A DNA stretch of 64,000 nt, taken from Marinilabiliaceae bacterium ANBcel2 (GTDB lineage Bacteria > Bacteroidota > Bacteroidia > Bacteroidales > Marinilabiliaceae). Positions within the stretch are counted from its first letter, which is position 1. Every line of letters starts with the position of its first letter. The position numbers and the translations under genes are program-made. The stretch spans positions 496,001 through 560,000 of the forward strand of contig JARULA010000002.1 in assembly GCA_029688995.1 (NCBI GenBank). Reading direction: 5' to 3'. A model generated the notes under the pieces. It had not been told where the DNA came from, ran no database searches, and saw only the letters and a program-made list of their open reading frames with translations. Positions 26,178 through 35,190 of this stretch are shown here, one piece after another.

Positions 26178-27590
26178 ATGAAAAAGTACATCTTAGATTT
26201 AAAATGTAGCTCTATTCCTCCAAATATTGGAGATGTAGTAACACCAGTTAGTGTATATCTTTCATTGAGAGATCTTTTCCCTAACACTATTTTGCTCGAA
26301 AGTTCCGATTATCATGGAGGAAATAACTCTATGTCGTTTGTTTGTTTCGATCCTGTTGCAGATTTTATAGTTGATAAAGAGGAGGTTGTTTGCCGATTTC
26401 CGGATGGTTTGGAGCAGTGCTATCCTTTACCTGCCTCTGAGAGTGTTCCCGATTTATTGACTCGATTTATCTCCTCTTTTATTTTAAAAGGGGAGAGTGA
26501 TGTCCCGGCATGCGGATTGTATGGATATACTAATTACGATGCAGTAAGATATTTTGAAGATGTTGATATTAAGGTTGATTCAGAAGCTCCCAACTCTATT
26601 CCGGATATGCGTTATCATCTCTATAAATCTGTAATTGCATTTAATCATTTTACTAACAAACTCTACTTTGTGGAGCATTTATGCAATTCGCAAGAGAGTC
26701 AAATTGATTCTTTACTTGAGATATTGAAGAACCGTACGGTTTCCTCTTTTGGCTTTCAGCCTTCAGGTGATGAGGTCTCTCCATTAAGTGACCAGCAGTA
26801 TAAAACCATGGTAAATAAAGGTAAAGAGCATTGTTATCGGGGAGATGTTTTTCAGATCGTACTCTCTCGTCTCTTTTCTCAATCTTTTACAGGAGATGAA
26901 TTTAATGTTTATCGTGCTTTGAGAAATATTAATCCCTCTCCATATCTTTTCTATTTCGATTATGGTGGTTATCGTCTGTTTGGTTCATCACCCGAGAGTC
27001 AGCTTGTTGTGGAAAACGGTGTTGCAACAATTAATCCTATTGCCGGCACTTTTAAACGTACAGGTGATGATATGCAGGATTTTAAACTTGCAGAGAAGCT
27101 TGCTGCTGATGTTAAAGAGAATGCCGAGCATGTTATGTTGGTAGATCTTGCTCGTAACGATCTTGCACGAAATTGTAAAAAGGTAGAGGTAACTACTTTT
27201 AAAGAGATTCAGTATTATAGTCATGTTTTACACCTTGTATCAGAGGTAAAGGGCGAGCTTAAGGGTAACAGATCTATACCCAGATTAATGGGGGACACTT
27301 TTCCTGCCGGCACTCTTTCAGGCGCACCTAAACATAAGGCTTTGGAGTTAATAAACAGATATGAGCCTCATCAAAGAAGTTTTTATGGGGGTTGTATAGG
27401 AAAAATAGGCTTTGATAGCTCTTTTAATCAGGCAATTACTATTCGCTCTTTTTTAAGTAAAAACAACAGACTCTTTTATCAGGCTGGAGCCGGTGTTGTC
27501 TCTGAATCGGATGATATAAGTGAACTCAATGAGGTTAGCAATAAGCTTGGAGCTTTAAAAAAAGCAATAAAATTTGCCCGTCAATTTTAA
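26178..27590 (+). CDS. trpE: Anthranilate synthase component I
   Basis: Converts chorismate to anthranilate using ammonia from TrpG. I start at the ATG at 26178 (470 residues, MKKYILDLK); a frame that opens at 26034 runs through the leader peptide and terminator and is not credible. The N-terminal Trp-binding motif LLESS (about residues 39-43) implies feedback inhibition by tryptophan. Catalytic core: FQIVLSRLFSQ, SPYLFYFDYGG, PIAGTFKRTGDD, HVMLVDLARNDLARNC and FPAGTLSGAPKHKALELI. First structural gene of a seven-gene operon, controlled by the upstream attenuator. Confidence 0.95.
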   Translation: MKKYILDLKCSSIPPNIGDVVTPVSVYLSLRDLFPNTILLESSDYHGGNNSMSFVCFDPVADFIVDKEEVVCRFPDGLEQCYPLPASESVPDLLTRFISSFILKGESDVPACGLYGYTNYDAVRYFEDVDIKVDSEAPNSIPDMRYHLYKSVIAFNHFTNKLYFVEHLCNSQESQIDSLLEILKNRTVSSFGFQPSGDEVSPLSDQQYKTMVNKGKEHCYRGDVFQIVLSRLFSQSFTGDEFNVYRALRNINPSPYLFYFDYGGYRLFGSSPESQLVVENGVATINPIAGTFKRTGDDMQDFKLAEKLAADVKENAEHVMLVDLARNDLARNCKKVEVTTFKEIQYYSHVLHLVSEVKGELKGNRSIPRLMGDTFPAGTLSGAPKHKALELINRYEPHQRSFYGGCIGKIGFDSSFNQAITIRSFLSKNNRLFYQAGAGVVSESDDISELNEVSNKLGALKKAIKFARQF

Positions 27591-27618
27591 ACCTGGTAAA
27601 TAATTAAAAAGAATAGAG

Positions 27619-28191
27619 ATGAAAATATTAGTCTTAGATAATTATGATTCTTTTACCTACAATTTGGTACATTATATAGAAGAGTTATCCAACCACAGTG
27701 TAGATGTTTATCGTAATGATAAAATTACTGTGAATGATGCTTCAAAGTATGATAAAATAGTCCTTTCGCCCGGTCCGGGGATTCCTGATGAAGCCGGAAT
27801 ATTAAAGGAGTTAATTTTTAAACTGGGCAGCACACACTCTATATTGGGTGTATGTTTGGGTTGTCAGGCTATAGCAGAGGTTTATGGGGGCTCTATTTTT
27901 AATTTGCCTTATGTTTTTCATGGTATTGCCACACCTGTTAGAGTTACTGATAAAAATGAGGTACTTTTTAATAAACTTAGTTCATCATTTATGGCTGGGC
28001 GATATCATTCGTGGATTGTTAACAGAAGAGGTTTGCCGGATGATCTGCTAATTACTGCTGTTGATGAAGAAGAGCAGATTATGGCCATTAGGCATCGTAA
28101 CTTTGATGTGTGTGGAGTTCAATTTCACCCCGAGTCTGTTTTAACTCCGGATGGTAAAATGATGATAGAGAACTGGCTAAAAAGTGCATAA
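27619..28191 (+). CDS. trpG: Anthranilate synthase component II (glutamine amidotransferase)
   Basis: Supplies ammonia to TrpE. Class I amidotransferase of 190 residues, MKILVLDNYDSFTYNLVHYI at the N-terminus, oxyanion region LSPGPGIPDEAG, nucleophile Cys in LGVCLGCQAIAEVYGG, and the His-Glu pair in VQFHPESVLTPDG. Separate from trpD (not fused as in E. coli). No pabA-specific feature is decisive, but the position between trpE and trpD makes the tryptophan role clear; it may also serve folate synthesis. Confidence 0.94.
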   Translation: MKILVLDNYDSFTYNLVHYIEELSNHSVDVYRNDKITVNDASKYDKIVLSPGPGIPDEAGILKELIFKLGSTHSILGVCLGCQAIAEVYGGSIFNLPYVFHGIATPVRVTDKNEVLFNKLSSSFMAGRYHSWIVNRRGLPDDLLITAVDEEEQIMAIRHRNFDVCGVQFHPESVLTPDGKMMIENWLKSA

Positions 28192-28243
28192 AAGATTTGT
28201 GATCTTTAATTAATATCTAGACTAATGGCTAAATATAAAAGTT

Positions 28244-29251
28244 ATGTTACAACCTGTATTAAAAAAAATGTTTAATTATCAAACACTCTCTTCAAAAGAG
28301 GCATATAATGTTTTAGTTGAAATTACTCGCAATAGTTATACAAAATCTGAAGTTGTTGCTTTTTTATCGGTTTATATGATGAGAACTGTTACTGTTGAAG
28401 AGCTTACCGGCTTTAGAGATGCGCTGTTAGAGTTATGTTTGCCTGTTGATCTTTCCGATTTTAACACCATTGATATGTGTGGAACGGGTGGAGATGGTAA
28501 AAACACATTTAATATTTCCACTTTAGCATCTTTTATTGTTGCCGGGTCAGGAGTAAAAGTCTCAAAGCATGGGAATTATGGTGTTAGCTCGGGGTCAGGG
28601 TCATCTAATATGATGAGTTCTATGGGCTATAGGTTTTCTAATGATGAGTCAATTCTTAAAAAGGAGCTGGAGAGTGCAGGAATTTGTTTTTTACATGCTC
28701 CTCTTTTTCACCCTGCCATGAAGTCAGTCGGACCGGTTAGAAAAGAGTTGGGATTAAAAACATTTTTTAATATGCTGGGTCCAATGGTTAACCCCTCTTA
28801 TCCTAACAACCAGCTTGTTGGAGTTTTTGATCTTGAGCTTGCACGCTTATATCAATATATTTATCAAAAGCAGAATACCAATTTTACTATTGTACATAGT
28901 GTTGATGGGTATGATGAGATATCTTTAACTTCGCCTGTTAAGATAATTAAAAGGAGTGGAGAAGATCTTTTAAAGCCCGAAGATCTAGGTTTTGAGAGGT
29001 TGAAACCAGATTATATAAAAGGGGGGGAGAGCGTTGACTCGGCTAAATCTATTTTTGATAAAATTTTAAAAGGTGAAGGAACCAATGCATGGAATGATGT
29101 AGTGACAGCTAATGCTGCTATGGCTATTAAAACTATGTTTCCTGGAAAGGAGTATGACAGGTGCGTTGAGCTTGCTGCTGATTCGCTCCATTCGGGAGCC
29201 GCATTAAAAGCTTTAAACAAATTGTTAGAGGTAAATAACAAATTGAATTGA
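28244..29251 (+). CDS. trpD: Anthranilate phosphoribosyltransferase
   Basis: Joins anthranilate to PRPP (made by Prs, also encoded here). N-terminal helical domain, then the PRPP-binding motif DMCGTGGDGKNTFNIST, KHGNYGVSSGSGSSN, and the anthranilate-side segments HPAMKSVGPVRKELGLKTFF and NMLGPMVNP. At 335 residues it is full length and not fused to TrpG. It lies 52 bases after trpG and 41 before trpC. Confidence 0.95.
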   Translation: MLQPVLKKMFNYQTLSSKEAYNVLVEITRNSYTKSEVVAFLSVYMMRTVTVEELTGFRDALLELCLPVDLSDFNTIDMCGTGGDGKNTFNISTLASFIVAGSGVKVSKHGNYGVSSGSGSSNMMSSMGYRFSNDESILKKELESAGICFLHAPLFHPAMKSVGPVRKELGLKTFFNMLGPMVNPSYPNNQLVGVFDLELARLYQYIYQKQNTNFTIVHSVDGYDEISLTSPVKIIKRSGEDLLKPEDLGFERLKPDYIKGGESVDSAKSIFDKILKGEGTNAWNDVVTANAAMAIKTMFPGKEYDRCVELAADSLHSGAALKALNKLLEVNNKLN

Positions 29252-29292
29252 GAGGATTCTTTTAACTAATTATTTAAGAAAGCAATTTTTTG

Positions 29293-30084
29293 ATGAATAT
29301 TTTGGACAAGATTATTACTAACAAAAGAGAAGAGGTACAGAGGAGACAGAGGATAAAAAGTGTAGAGAGTTTTAAAGATAGTTTTCTTTTTCACGAAAAG
29401 AGACCTTCACTTTATGATTATCTTTTAAATGGTAATGGAATTATTGCAGAATTTAAAAGAAAGTCTCCCTCAAAAGGCGAGATTAATTGCAAGGTAACTC
29501 CGGCTCAGGTTGTTTTGGGGTATCAAAAAGCTAATGTTTCTGCAATTTCTGTTTTAACTGATCATAAATATTTTGGAGGAAGTAATAGTGATTTAATAGA
29601 AGCCGTTGAAGTAACCTCTTTGCCTGTTATAAGAAAAGAGTTTATTATTGATGAGTACCAGATATATGAGGCAAAAGCTATTGGGGCCTCTGCAATATTA
29701 CTTATTGGAGCTCTATTAACAAAAGAGCAGGTCGCCTGTTTTTCTTCATTAAGCAGGCAATTGGGGATGGATGTTCTCTTTGAAATTCATGATAGCAAAG
29801 AGCTTGATAAGCTAAATAATGACATAGATATTGTAGGTATTAATAATCGTAATTTAAAAACTTTTAATGTAGATATAGAGCAATCGATTTCTCTTGCCTC
29901 TATGTTGCCTGCTGATAAATTGCCGGTTGCCGAAAGTGGTATACAAACCGTTGAAGATTATCTCTATCTTAAAAAATGCGGATTTAAAGGGTTTTTAATT
30001 GGAGAGACTTTCATGAGAAGCGCCCAGCCTGATAAAATGTGTCAATATTTTTGTAACCAAATAAAGATTGCAGAGAGATGTTAA
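29293..30084 (+). CDS. trpC: Indole-3-glycerol phosphate synthase
   Basis: Closes the indole ring from CdRP. TIM barrel of 263 residues with IIAEFKRKSPSKGEI (catalytic Glu and Lys), VSVLTDHKYFGGS (here ISVLTDHKYFGGS), LPVIRKEFIIDEYQI, VGINNRNLKTF and VAESGIQT. I use the ATG at 29293; the TTG one codon earlier is not needed. Its last 7 bases overlap the start of trpF, which indicates translational coupling. Confidence 0.95.
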   Translation: MNILDKIITNKREEVQRRQRIKSVESFKDSFLFHEKRPSLYDYLLNGNGIIAEFKRKSPSKGEINCKVTPAQVVLGYQKANVSAISVLTDHKYFGGSNSDLIEAVEVTSLPVIRKEFIIDEYQIYEAKAIGASAILLIGALLTKEQVACFSSLSRQLGMDVLFEIHDSKELDKLNNDIDIVGINNRNLKTFNVDIEQSISLASMLPADKLPVAESGIQTVEDYLYLKKCGFKGFLIGETFMRSAQPDKMCQYFCNQIKIAERC

Positions 30085-30710
30085 TAAAAGTGTGTGGAAT
30101 GAGGTGTCCTTCTAATATAGCACTTTTAGCTCAGCTTGATATTGACTATATGGGATTTATTTTTTATAAGAATTCTGCCAGATATATTGGTGATGATTAT
30201 ATTAATGGATTTAATGTTAGAGAATTAAACTTATCTCAAGTAACAAAAACCGGAGTTTTTGTTAATGTTAAAATAGAAGAGGTTAAAGAGTTTGCAAATA
30301 AATTTTCTTTAAACGCTTTACAATTTCACGGAGAGGAGAGTGCCGATTACTGTAAGGTTTTTAAGCAGATGGGTTTTGAAGTAATTAAGGCATTAAGACC
30401 ACAAAAAGAGTCTCTTAATAGTGTGGCGAGCCGTTATGAAAAGGTTTGTAACTATATTTTGTTTGATACCCCCACGGCTTTTTATGGTGGCTCTGGTAGA
30501 AAGTTTGACTGGTCGGTTTTGAATAGATATGATGCAGATACTCCATTTTTTTTGAGTGGTGGAATTGAGTTGGATGATGTTATGCAAATTAAGAAGATTC
30601 AAAATAAAAGTTTTGCAGGTGTTGATATTAATAGCAGGTTTGAAACAGAACCGGGACTGAAAGATTTTAACAGGGTGAAACAATTTGTTGAACAGATTAA
30701 AAAAAAGTAA
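30078..30710 (+). CDS. trpF: Phosphoribosylanthranilate isomerase
   Basis: Amadori rearrangement of PRA to CdRP. TIM barrel of 210 residues with KVCGMRCPSNI (catalytic Cys), DYMGFIFYKNSARYI, KTGVFVNV, LQFHGEE, FDTPTAFYGGSGRKFDW with the catalytic Asp, and FLSGGIELDDV plus GVDINSRFE. Separate gene, overlapping trpC by 7 bases (ATGTTAA) and 6 bases before trpB. Confidence 0.94.
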   Translation: MLIKVCGMRCPSNIALLAQLDIDYMGFIFYKNSARYIGDDYINGFNVRELNLSQVTKTGVFVNVKIEEVKEFANKFSLNALQFHGEESADYCKVFKQMGFEVIKALRPQKESLNSVASRYEKVCNYILFDTPTAFYGGSGRKFDWSVLNRYDADTPFFLSGGIELDDVMQIKKIQNKSFAGVDINSRFETEPGLKDFNRVKQFVEQIKKK

Positions 30711-30716
30711 TAATAT

Positions 30717-31895
30717 ATGATCTATCCTGATAGTAAAGGTTTTTATGGAGAGTTTGGCGGAGCTTTTATTCCAGAAATGCTGCTGCCAAATATTGAGAGA
30801 CTTAAGAGTTGTTATAATGAAATATTGTCTTCAGATGGTTATAAACAAAAATTGAGTTCGCTTTTGAACGACTATGCAGGCAGGCCTACTCCATTATATG
30901 AGGCCTCAAACTTATCTTCATTTTATAACACTAATGTATGGCTTAAAAGAGAGGACCTTAATCATACAGGATCTCATAAAATTAATAATACTATTGGTCA
31001 AATTTTGTTAGCTAAAGAGTTGGGCCGAACCAGAATAATTGCTGAAACTGGTGCAGGACAGCATGGCGTAGCTACTGCTACAGTAGCAGCTTTAATGAAT
31101 ATGGAGTGTGTTGTTTATATGGGAGAGGTTGATATAGAACGACAGGCTCCAAATGTTGCACGTATGAAAATGCTTGGAGCTGAAGTGCGACCAGCTGTTT
31201 CTGGAAGCAGAACTTTAAAAGATGCTACCAATGAAGCTTTGCGAGACTGGATAAATAATCCGACCGACACTTTTTACATTATTGGTTCGGTAGTTGGCCC
31301 TCATCCATATCCCGATATTGTAACTCGTTTACAAAGTGTTATTGGTATAGAGATAGAGGAGCATTTTCGTCTTAAAACCGGGAAGGATTATCCCGATTAT
31401 GTTCTCTCTTGTGTAGGAGGTGGCTCTAATGCAGCAGGGAGCTTTTTTCCATTTATTAATAATGATAATGTTACGCTTTTGGGAGCTGAGGCTGCAGGGT
31501 TGGGTGAGAAGAGCGGAAAAACTGCTGCTTCTATGGCCTGTGGTGATAAAGGTGTAATTCATGGTAGTTTTACTTATTTGATGCAGAATGATGATGGTCA
31601 AATTACTGAACCTTATTCATTATCTGCCGGATTAGATTATCCTGGTGTTGGACCGCTTCACTCTTTTTTAAAAGTAAGTAATCGAGCTCAATATATTCCT
31701 GTTAGTGATAAAGAGGCGCTTGATGCAGCTTTGCAGCTGACCAGACTTGAAGGTATTGTGCCTGCATTGGAGTCGGCTCATGCTTTGGCTCTTTTAAATA
31801 AAAGAGAGTTTCTTCATGGTGAAAATGTTGTTATAACAGTTTCGGGACGGGGGGATAAGGATATGCAGACCTACATGAGGGAGTTTAATTTGTAA
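30717..31895 (+). CDS. trpB: Tryptophan synthase beta chain
   Basis: PLP subunit that joins indole and serine. 392 residues of the common TrpB1 type: YGEFGGAFIPEML, RPTPLYEA, KREDLNHTGSHKINN with the PLP lysine, ETGAGQHGVA, CVGGGSNAAGSF for phosphate binding, and GLDYPGVGPLHSFL. All interaction surfaces for an alpha chain are expected, and trpA follows 36 bases later. The C-terminal SGRGDKDM motif with the PLP-nitrogen Ser is intact. Confidence 0.96.
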   Translation: MIYPDSKGFYGEFGGAFIPEMLLPNIERLKSCYNEILSSDGYKQKLSSLLNDYAGRPTPLYEASNLSSFYNTNVWLKREDLNHTGSHKINNTIGQILLAKELGRTRIIAETGAGQHGVATATVAALMNMECVVYMGEVDIERQAPNVARMKMLGAEVRPAVSGSRTLKDATNEALRDWINNPTDTFYIIGSVVGPHPYPDIVTRLQSVIGIEIEEHFRLKTGKDYPDYVLSCVGGGSNAAGSFFPFINNDNVTLLGAEAAGLGEKSGKTAASMACGDKGVIHGSFTYLMQNDDGQITEPYSLSAGLDYPGVGPLHSFLKVSNRAQYIPVSDKEALDAALQLTRLEGIVPALESAHALALLNKREFLHGENVVITVSGRGDKDMQTYMREFNL

Positions 31896-31931
31896 GTTAT
31901 CTTTTTTTAGTTGCTGTTTTAAATTTTTATT

Positions 31932-32699
31932 ATGAGGTTAACCAATATTTTTAATAATAAAAGCGATCTTTTATCTGTCTATTTTACAGCAGGATTTCCT
32001 GAATTGAACAGTACAATCTCGGTTTTGGAGGCTCTTGAAAATGCCGGTGTTGATTTTGTTGAGGTGGGTATGCCTTTTTCTGATCCTGTTGCTGATGGTC
32101 CAACAATTCAGGGTAGCAGCACTCATGCTTTGAACAATGGTATCTCTTTAAAACTGCTATTTGAGCAGCTTGAAGAGGCTAAAAAGAGGGTCTCTTTTCC
32201 GCTTATTTTAATGGGATATTTTAATCCGATTTTAAAATTTGGTGTGGAGAGGTTTGTAGAGCGATGTGTTGAGTGTGATATTCAGGGAGTGATTTTGCCC
32301 GATATGCCTTATGAAATATATGATGAGAAGTATCGTCATATTTTTGAAAAGAGGGGGGTATTTCCAATATTTTTAATTACTCCTCAAACTACAGATGAGC
32401 GTATTAAACTTCTGGATGAAAACAGTTCTCTTTTTTTATATATGGTTTCATCTTCCTCTGTTACAGGCAAGTCTTCAGGGAATAATATGCAGCAACTTGC
32501 TTACTTTAAAAGAGTAGCTGAGATGAAGCTTAAATCTCCTGTAATGACAGGTTTTGGTATTAGTGATAATAAGAGCTTTAAGCGAGTTTGTGGTTATACT
32601 AATGGAGCTATTATTGGCAGTGCTTATGTTTCTGCAATAAAAAATAGTGTTGATATAGAGAGTGATACTCTATCTTTTGTAAAGAGAATTCGGGGTTAA
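31932..32699 (+). CDS. trpA: Tryptophan synthase alpha chain
   Basis: Cleaves indole-3-glycerol phosphate and channels indole to TrpB. TIM barrel of 255 residues with catalytic Glu in DFVEVGMPFSDPVADGP (second catalytic Asp in VILPDMPYE), LILMGYFNPIL, FLITPQTTDERI, and the phosphate loop TGFGISDNKS and GAIIGSAYV. Last gene of the operon, which contains all seven Trp functions in the order E-G-D-C-F-B-A. A terminator follows. Confidence 0.95.
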   Translation: MRLTNIFNNKSDLLSVYFTAGFPELNSTISVLEALENAGVDFVEVGMPFSDPVADGPTIQGSSTHALNNGISLKLLFEQLEEAKKRVSFPLILMGYFNPILKFGVERFVERCVECDIQGVILPDMPYEIYDEKYRHIFEKRGVFPIFLITPQTTDERIKLLDENSSLFLYMVSSSSVTGKSSGNNMQQLAYFKRVAEMKLKSPVMTGFGISDNKSFKRVCGYTNGAIIGSAYVSAIKNSVDIESDTLSFVKRIRG

Positions 32700-32735
32700 A
32701 GTGTCAAGCAGAGAAGAATTCTATTGATGAAAATA

Positions 32736-32777
32736 AAGGGTGCGACAACTTGACATTTTGCCGCACCTTCTTTTTTT
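32736..32777. terminator. Terminator between trpA and the EF-G paralogue
   Basis: GGTGCG (32739-32744) pairs with CGCACC (32762-32767), then CTTCTTTTTTT on the plus strand. A weaker T-rich end on the minus strand may let it also serve the convergent gene. TGTCAAG and CTTGACA nearby (32702-32708 and 32749-32755) are also complementary. Confidence 0.65.
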
Positions 32778-32794
32778 ATTAATATTTAACTGTT

Positions 32795-34951
32795 TTACTC
32801 CTCTTTTGATTCTGCTTCGTAATCGGCCAGCAACTGCTCCTGAATTTCGGGTGGTACTTTATCATAATTGGCGAAATCCATTGTGTAGAAAGCTCGACCT
32901 CCTGTTATCGAGCTTAAAGAGGTAGAGTATTTATTCATCTCTTTAAGTGGTACTTTTGCTTTAATTACCTCGAAGCTTTTTTCGCTGTTCATCCCTTCTA
33001 TAATTGCTCGTCGTCCTTGCAGGTCACTCATTACATCTCCCATGCGATCCGAAGGCACTCTTACTTCAATATTATATATTGGCTCAAGAATTTTTGGTGC
33101 AGCCTCTTTAAATGCTGTTCTAAAAGCGTTACGTGCAGCTAGTTTAAACGAAATCTCATTTGAATCAACAGGATGCATTTTACCATCGTAAATACAGACT
33201 CTTATATCACGTGCGTAAGATCCTGTTAACGGCCCTTCTTCCATTTTTTCCATTATTCCTTTCAGTACAGCCGGCATAAATCTGGTGTCGATAGCACCAC
33301 CTACAATGCAATTACAAAATATAAGTTTTCCACCCCATTTTAGAGGTACCTCCTCGGTATTACGCACATTAACTTTAATCTCTTGCCCGTTTATTTTATA
33401 AATGGATGGATCGGGCATACCTTCTTTGTAAGGTTCAATTATCATGTGCACTTCCCCAAACTGACCTGCTCCCCCCGACTGCTTTTTGTGGCGATAGTAT
33501 GATTTTGCTTTTTTGGTTATTGTTTCTCTGTAGGGAATTTTGGGAGCAAAAAATTCTAACTCTATTTTATCATTGTTTTCTATCCTCCACTTCATTGTGT
33601 TAAGGTGAAACTCACCCTGGCCCGATACAATTATTTGTTTTAGCTCTTTTGAATACTCAACAGATATTGTGGGATCCTCTTCTTGAATTCTTGTTAAAAT
33701 TTCGCCTAATTTCTCCTCATCACTTTCATTAACAGGCTTTAAGGCTGTTCTGAATTTCGGACTTGGATATTTTATGGGGGCATAAATATAGTCGCACCCT
33801 TTTGCATTTAATGTGTGATTTGTGCGGGTCTCTTTTAGTTTTACTGTTGCTCCTATATCTCCTGCAATAAGCTCTGATACTTTTTTACGGGTATTACCGG
33901 CAACACAATAAAGTTGTGATAACCTCTCTTTAACATCTCTGTTCATATTAATTAAATCCATCCCTTCAGAGATTTTTCCTGAAAGAACTTTGAAGTAGCT
34001 TACTTCACCCAGATGTGGCTCAATACTGGTTTTAAAAACAAAAATGGAAGCAGGTTTTGATGGATCAGGATCTACCTCTTTGCCATTTTTATCGGTTACT
34101 GCAGGCATTTCTGAAACAAATGGTACAATGTTTCCTAAAAACTCCATTAGTCGGCGTACACCCATATCTTTTAATGCCGAAACGCAAAAAATGGGGAATA
34201 GATCCCGTGCTATTAATCCTTTTTTTATTCCTTTTCTCATCTCATCTTCGGTTAAACTTCCTTTGTCGAAGTATAACTCCATGAGCTCCTCATCGTTTTC
34301 AGCTGCCGATTCTACCAATGCATTGTGCAGCTCTTCGGCTTTCTCTTTTTCGCTGTCGGGAATTTCCAGTATTTCGGGTTTTCCGCCATCAGGTCCCCAC
34401 TTATACATCTTCATCTTTAATACATCTATTAATGCATTAAAGTCGGGTCCAATAGTTATCGGGTATTGTACTATTACTGCCTTATTACCAAAGAACTCTT
34501 TTATACTTTCATAAGAGGAGTCGTAATTTGATTTTTCATGATCGAGTTGATTCATTACAAATATTACCGGTTTATTATACTCCTCTGTATATCTGAACAG
34601 ATTTTCGGTACCAACTTCAACTCCCTGTGAAGTATTGATTATCATTAATGCTGTATCTGTAACATTTAGTGATGTTATGGCTCCATTAATAAAGTCATCG
34701 GATCCGGGACAATCTATAAAATTTAATTTTTTACCAAGCCACTCAGTATGTAGAACTGATGAAAAAACCGAGTAGCCGTATTCATGTTCTACCCGGTTAT
34801 AGTCAGATACCGTATTTTTATTTTCAACACCGCCTCTGCGGTTTATAACACCTCCTTCATAGAGCATTGATTCGGCAAGAGTCGTCTTACCGGAGCCGCT
34901 GCTTCCAAGCAGCGAAATATTTTTGATCCGTTCAGTTGAGTATACATTCAT
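32795..34951 (-). CDS. EF-G paralogue (EF-G2-like) with altered GTPase motifs
   Basis: Translation elongation factor G-like protein, 718 residues with all five EF-G domains (domain IV with GQFGEVHMIIEPY, domain V with RRAIIEGMNS). The G domain is unusual: P-loop GSSGSGKTT at 16-24 is kept, but the switch II motif is DCPGS (80-84), so the catalytic His of DxPGH is Ser, and G4 is NQLD rather than NKxD. Bacteroides EF-G2 has been described as translocating without GTP hydrolysis, and this protein has features consistent with that. It is not the canonical fusA. It has no close upstream neighbour on its strand. Confidence 0.85.
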   Translation of the reverse strand: MNVYSTERIKNISLLGSSGSGKTTLAESMLYEGGVINRRGGVENKNTVSDYNRVEHEYGYSVFSSVLHTEWLGKKLNFIDCPGSDDFINGAITSLNVTDTALMIINTSQGVEVGTENLFRYTEEYNKPVIFVMNQLDHEKSNYDSSYESIKEFFGNKAVIVQYPITIGPDFNALIDVLKMKMYKWGPDGGKPEILEIPDSEKEKAEELHNALVESAAENDEELMELYFDKGSLTEDEMRKGIKKGLIARDLFPIFCVSALKDMGVRRLMEFLGNIVPFVSEMPAVTDKNGKEVDPDPSKPASIFVFKTSIEPHLGEVSYFKVLSGKISEGMDLINMNRDVKERLSQLYCVAGNTRKKVSELIAGDIGATVKLKETRTNHTLNAKGCDYIYAPIKYPSPKFRTALKPVNESDEEKLGEILTRIQEEDPTISVEYSKELKQIIVSGQGEFHLNTMKWRIENNDKIELEFFAPKIPYRETITKKAKSYYRHKKQSGGAGQFGEVHMIIEPYKEGMPDPSIYKINGQEIKVNVRNTEEVPLKWGGKLIFCNCIVGGAIDTRFMPAVLKGIMEKMEEGPLTGSYARDIRVCIYDGKMHPVDSNEISFKLAARNAFRTAFKEAAPKILEPIYNIEVRVPSDRMGDVMSDLQGRRAIIEGMNSEKSFEVIKAKVPLKEMNKYSTSLSSITGGRAFYTMDFANYDKVPPEIQEQLLADYEAESKEE

Positions 34952-35140
34952 GGTAATAATGTTTAAAAAGGTTAAAATTGAAAATGTTTTAATTCATTTA
35001 GTAATAAGGGTATAATCTCAAAATTAATGATTTTATCTAAAGATACAAGTAATAACTTTTAAAGATGGTTCTCTTTTTTTGTCATAATTTAATGTTATTG
35101 CAGGTCTCTGTTTTTGAATTGAGGTTTAGCATAAACCATC

Positions 35141-35174
35141 TTTGTTTAATATATCACTGCTTTTTTTAACTTTG
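35141..35174 (+). promoter_or_regulatory. Bacteroidota-type promoter for the LolC/E-like gene
   Basis: TTTG at 35141-35144, 22 bases, TAACTTTG at 35167-35174; the GTG start of the permease follows 16 bases later, so the leader is very short. Confidence 0.55.
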
Positions 35175-35190
35175 TGATAAAACTGTTTTT

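Noticed and set aside
34044-34514. 156-codon open frame antisense to the EF-G paralogue
   Set aside because: Ser/Pro-rich translation typical of an antisense shadow; the opposite strand is a well-conserved gene.
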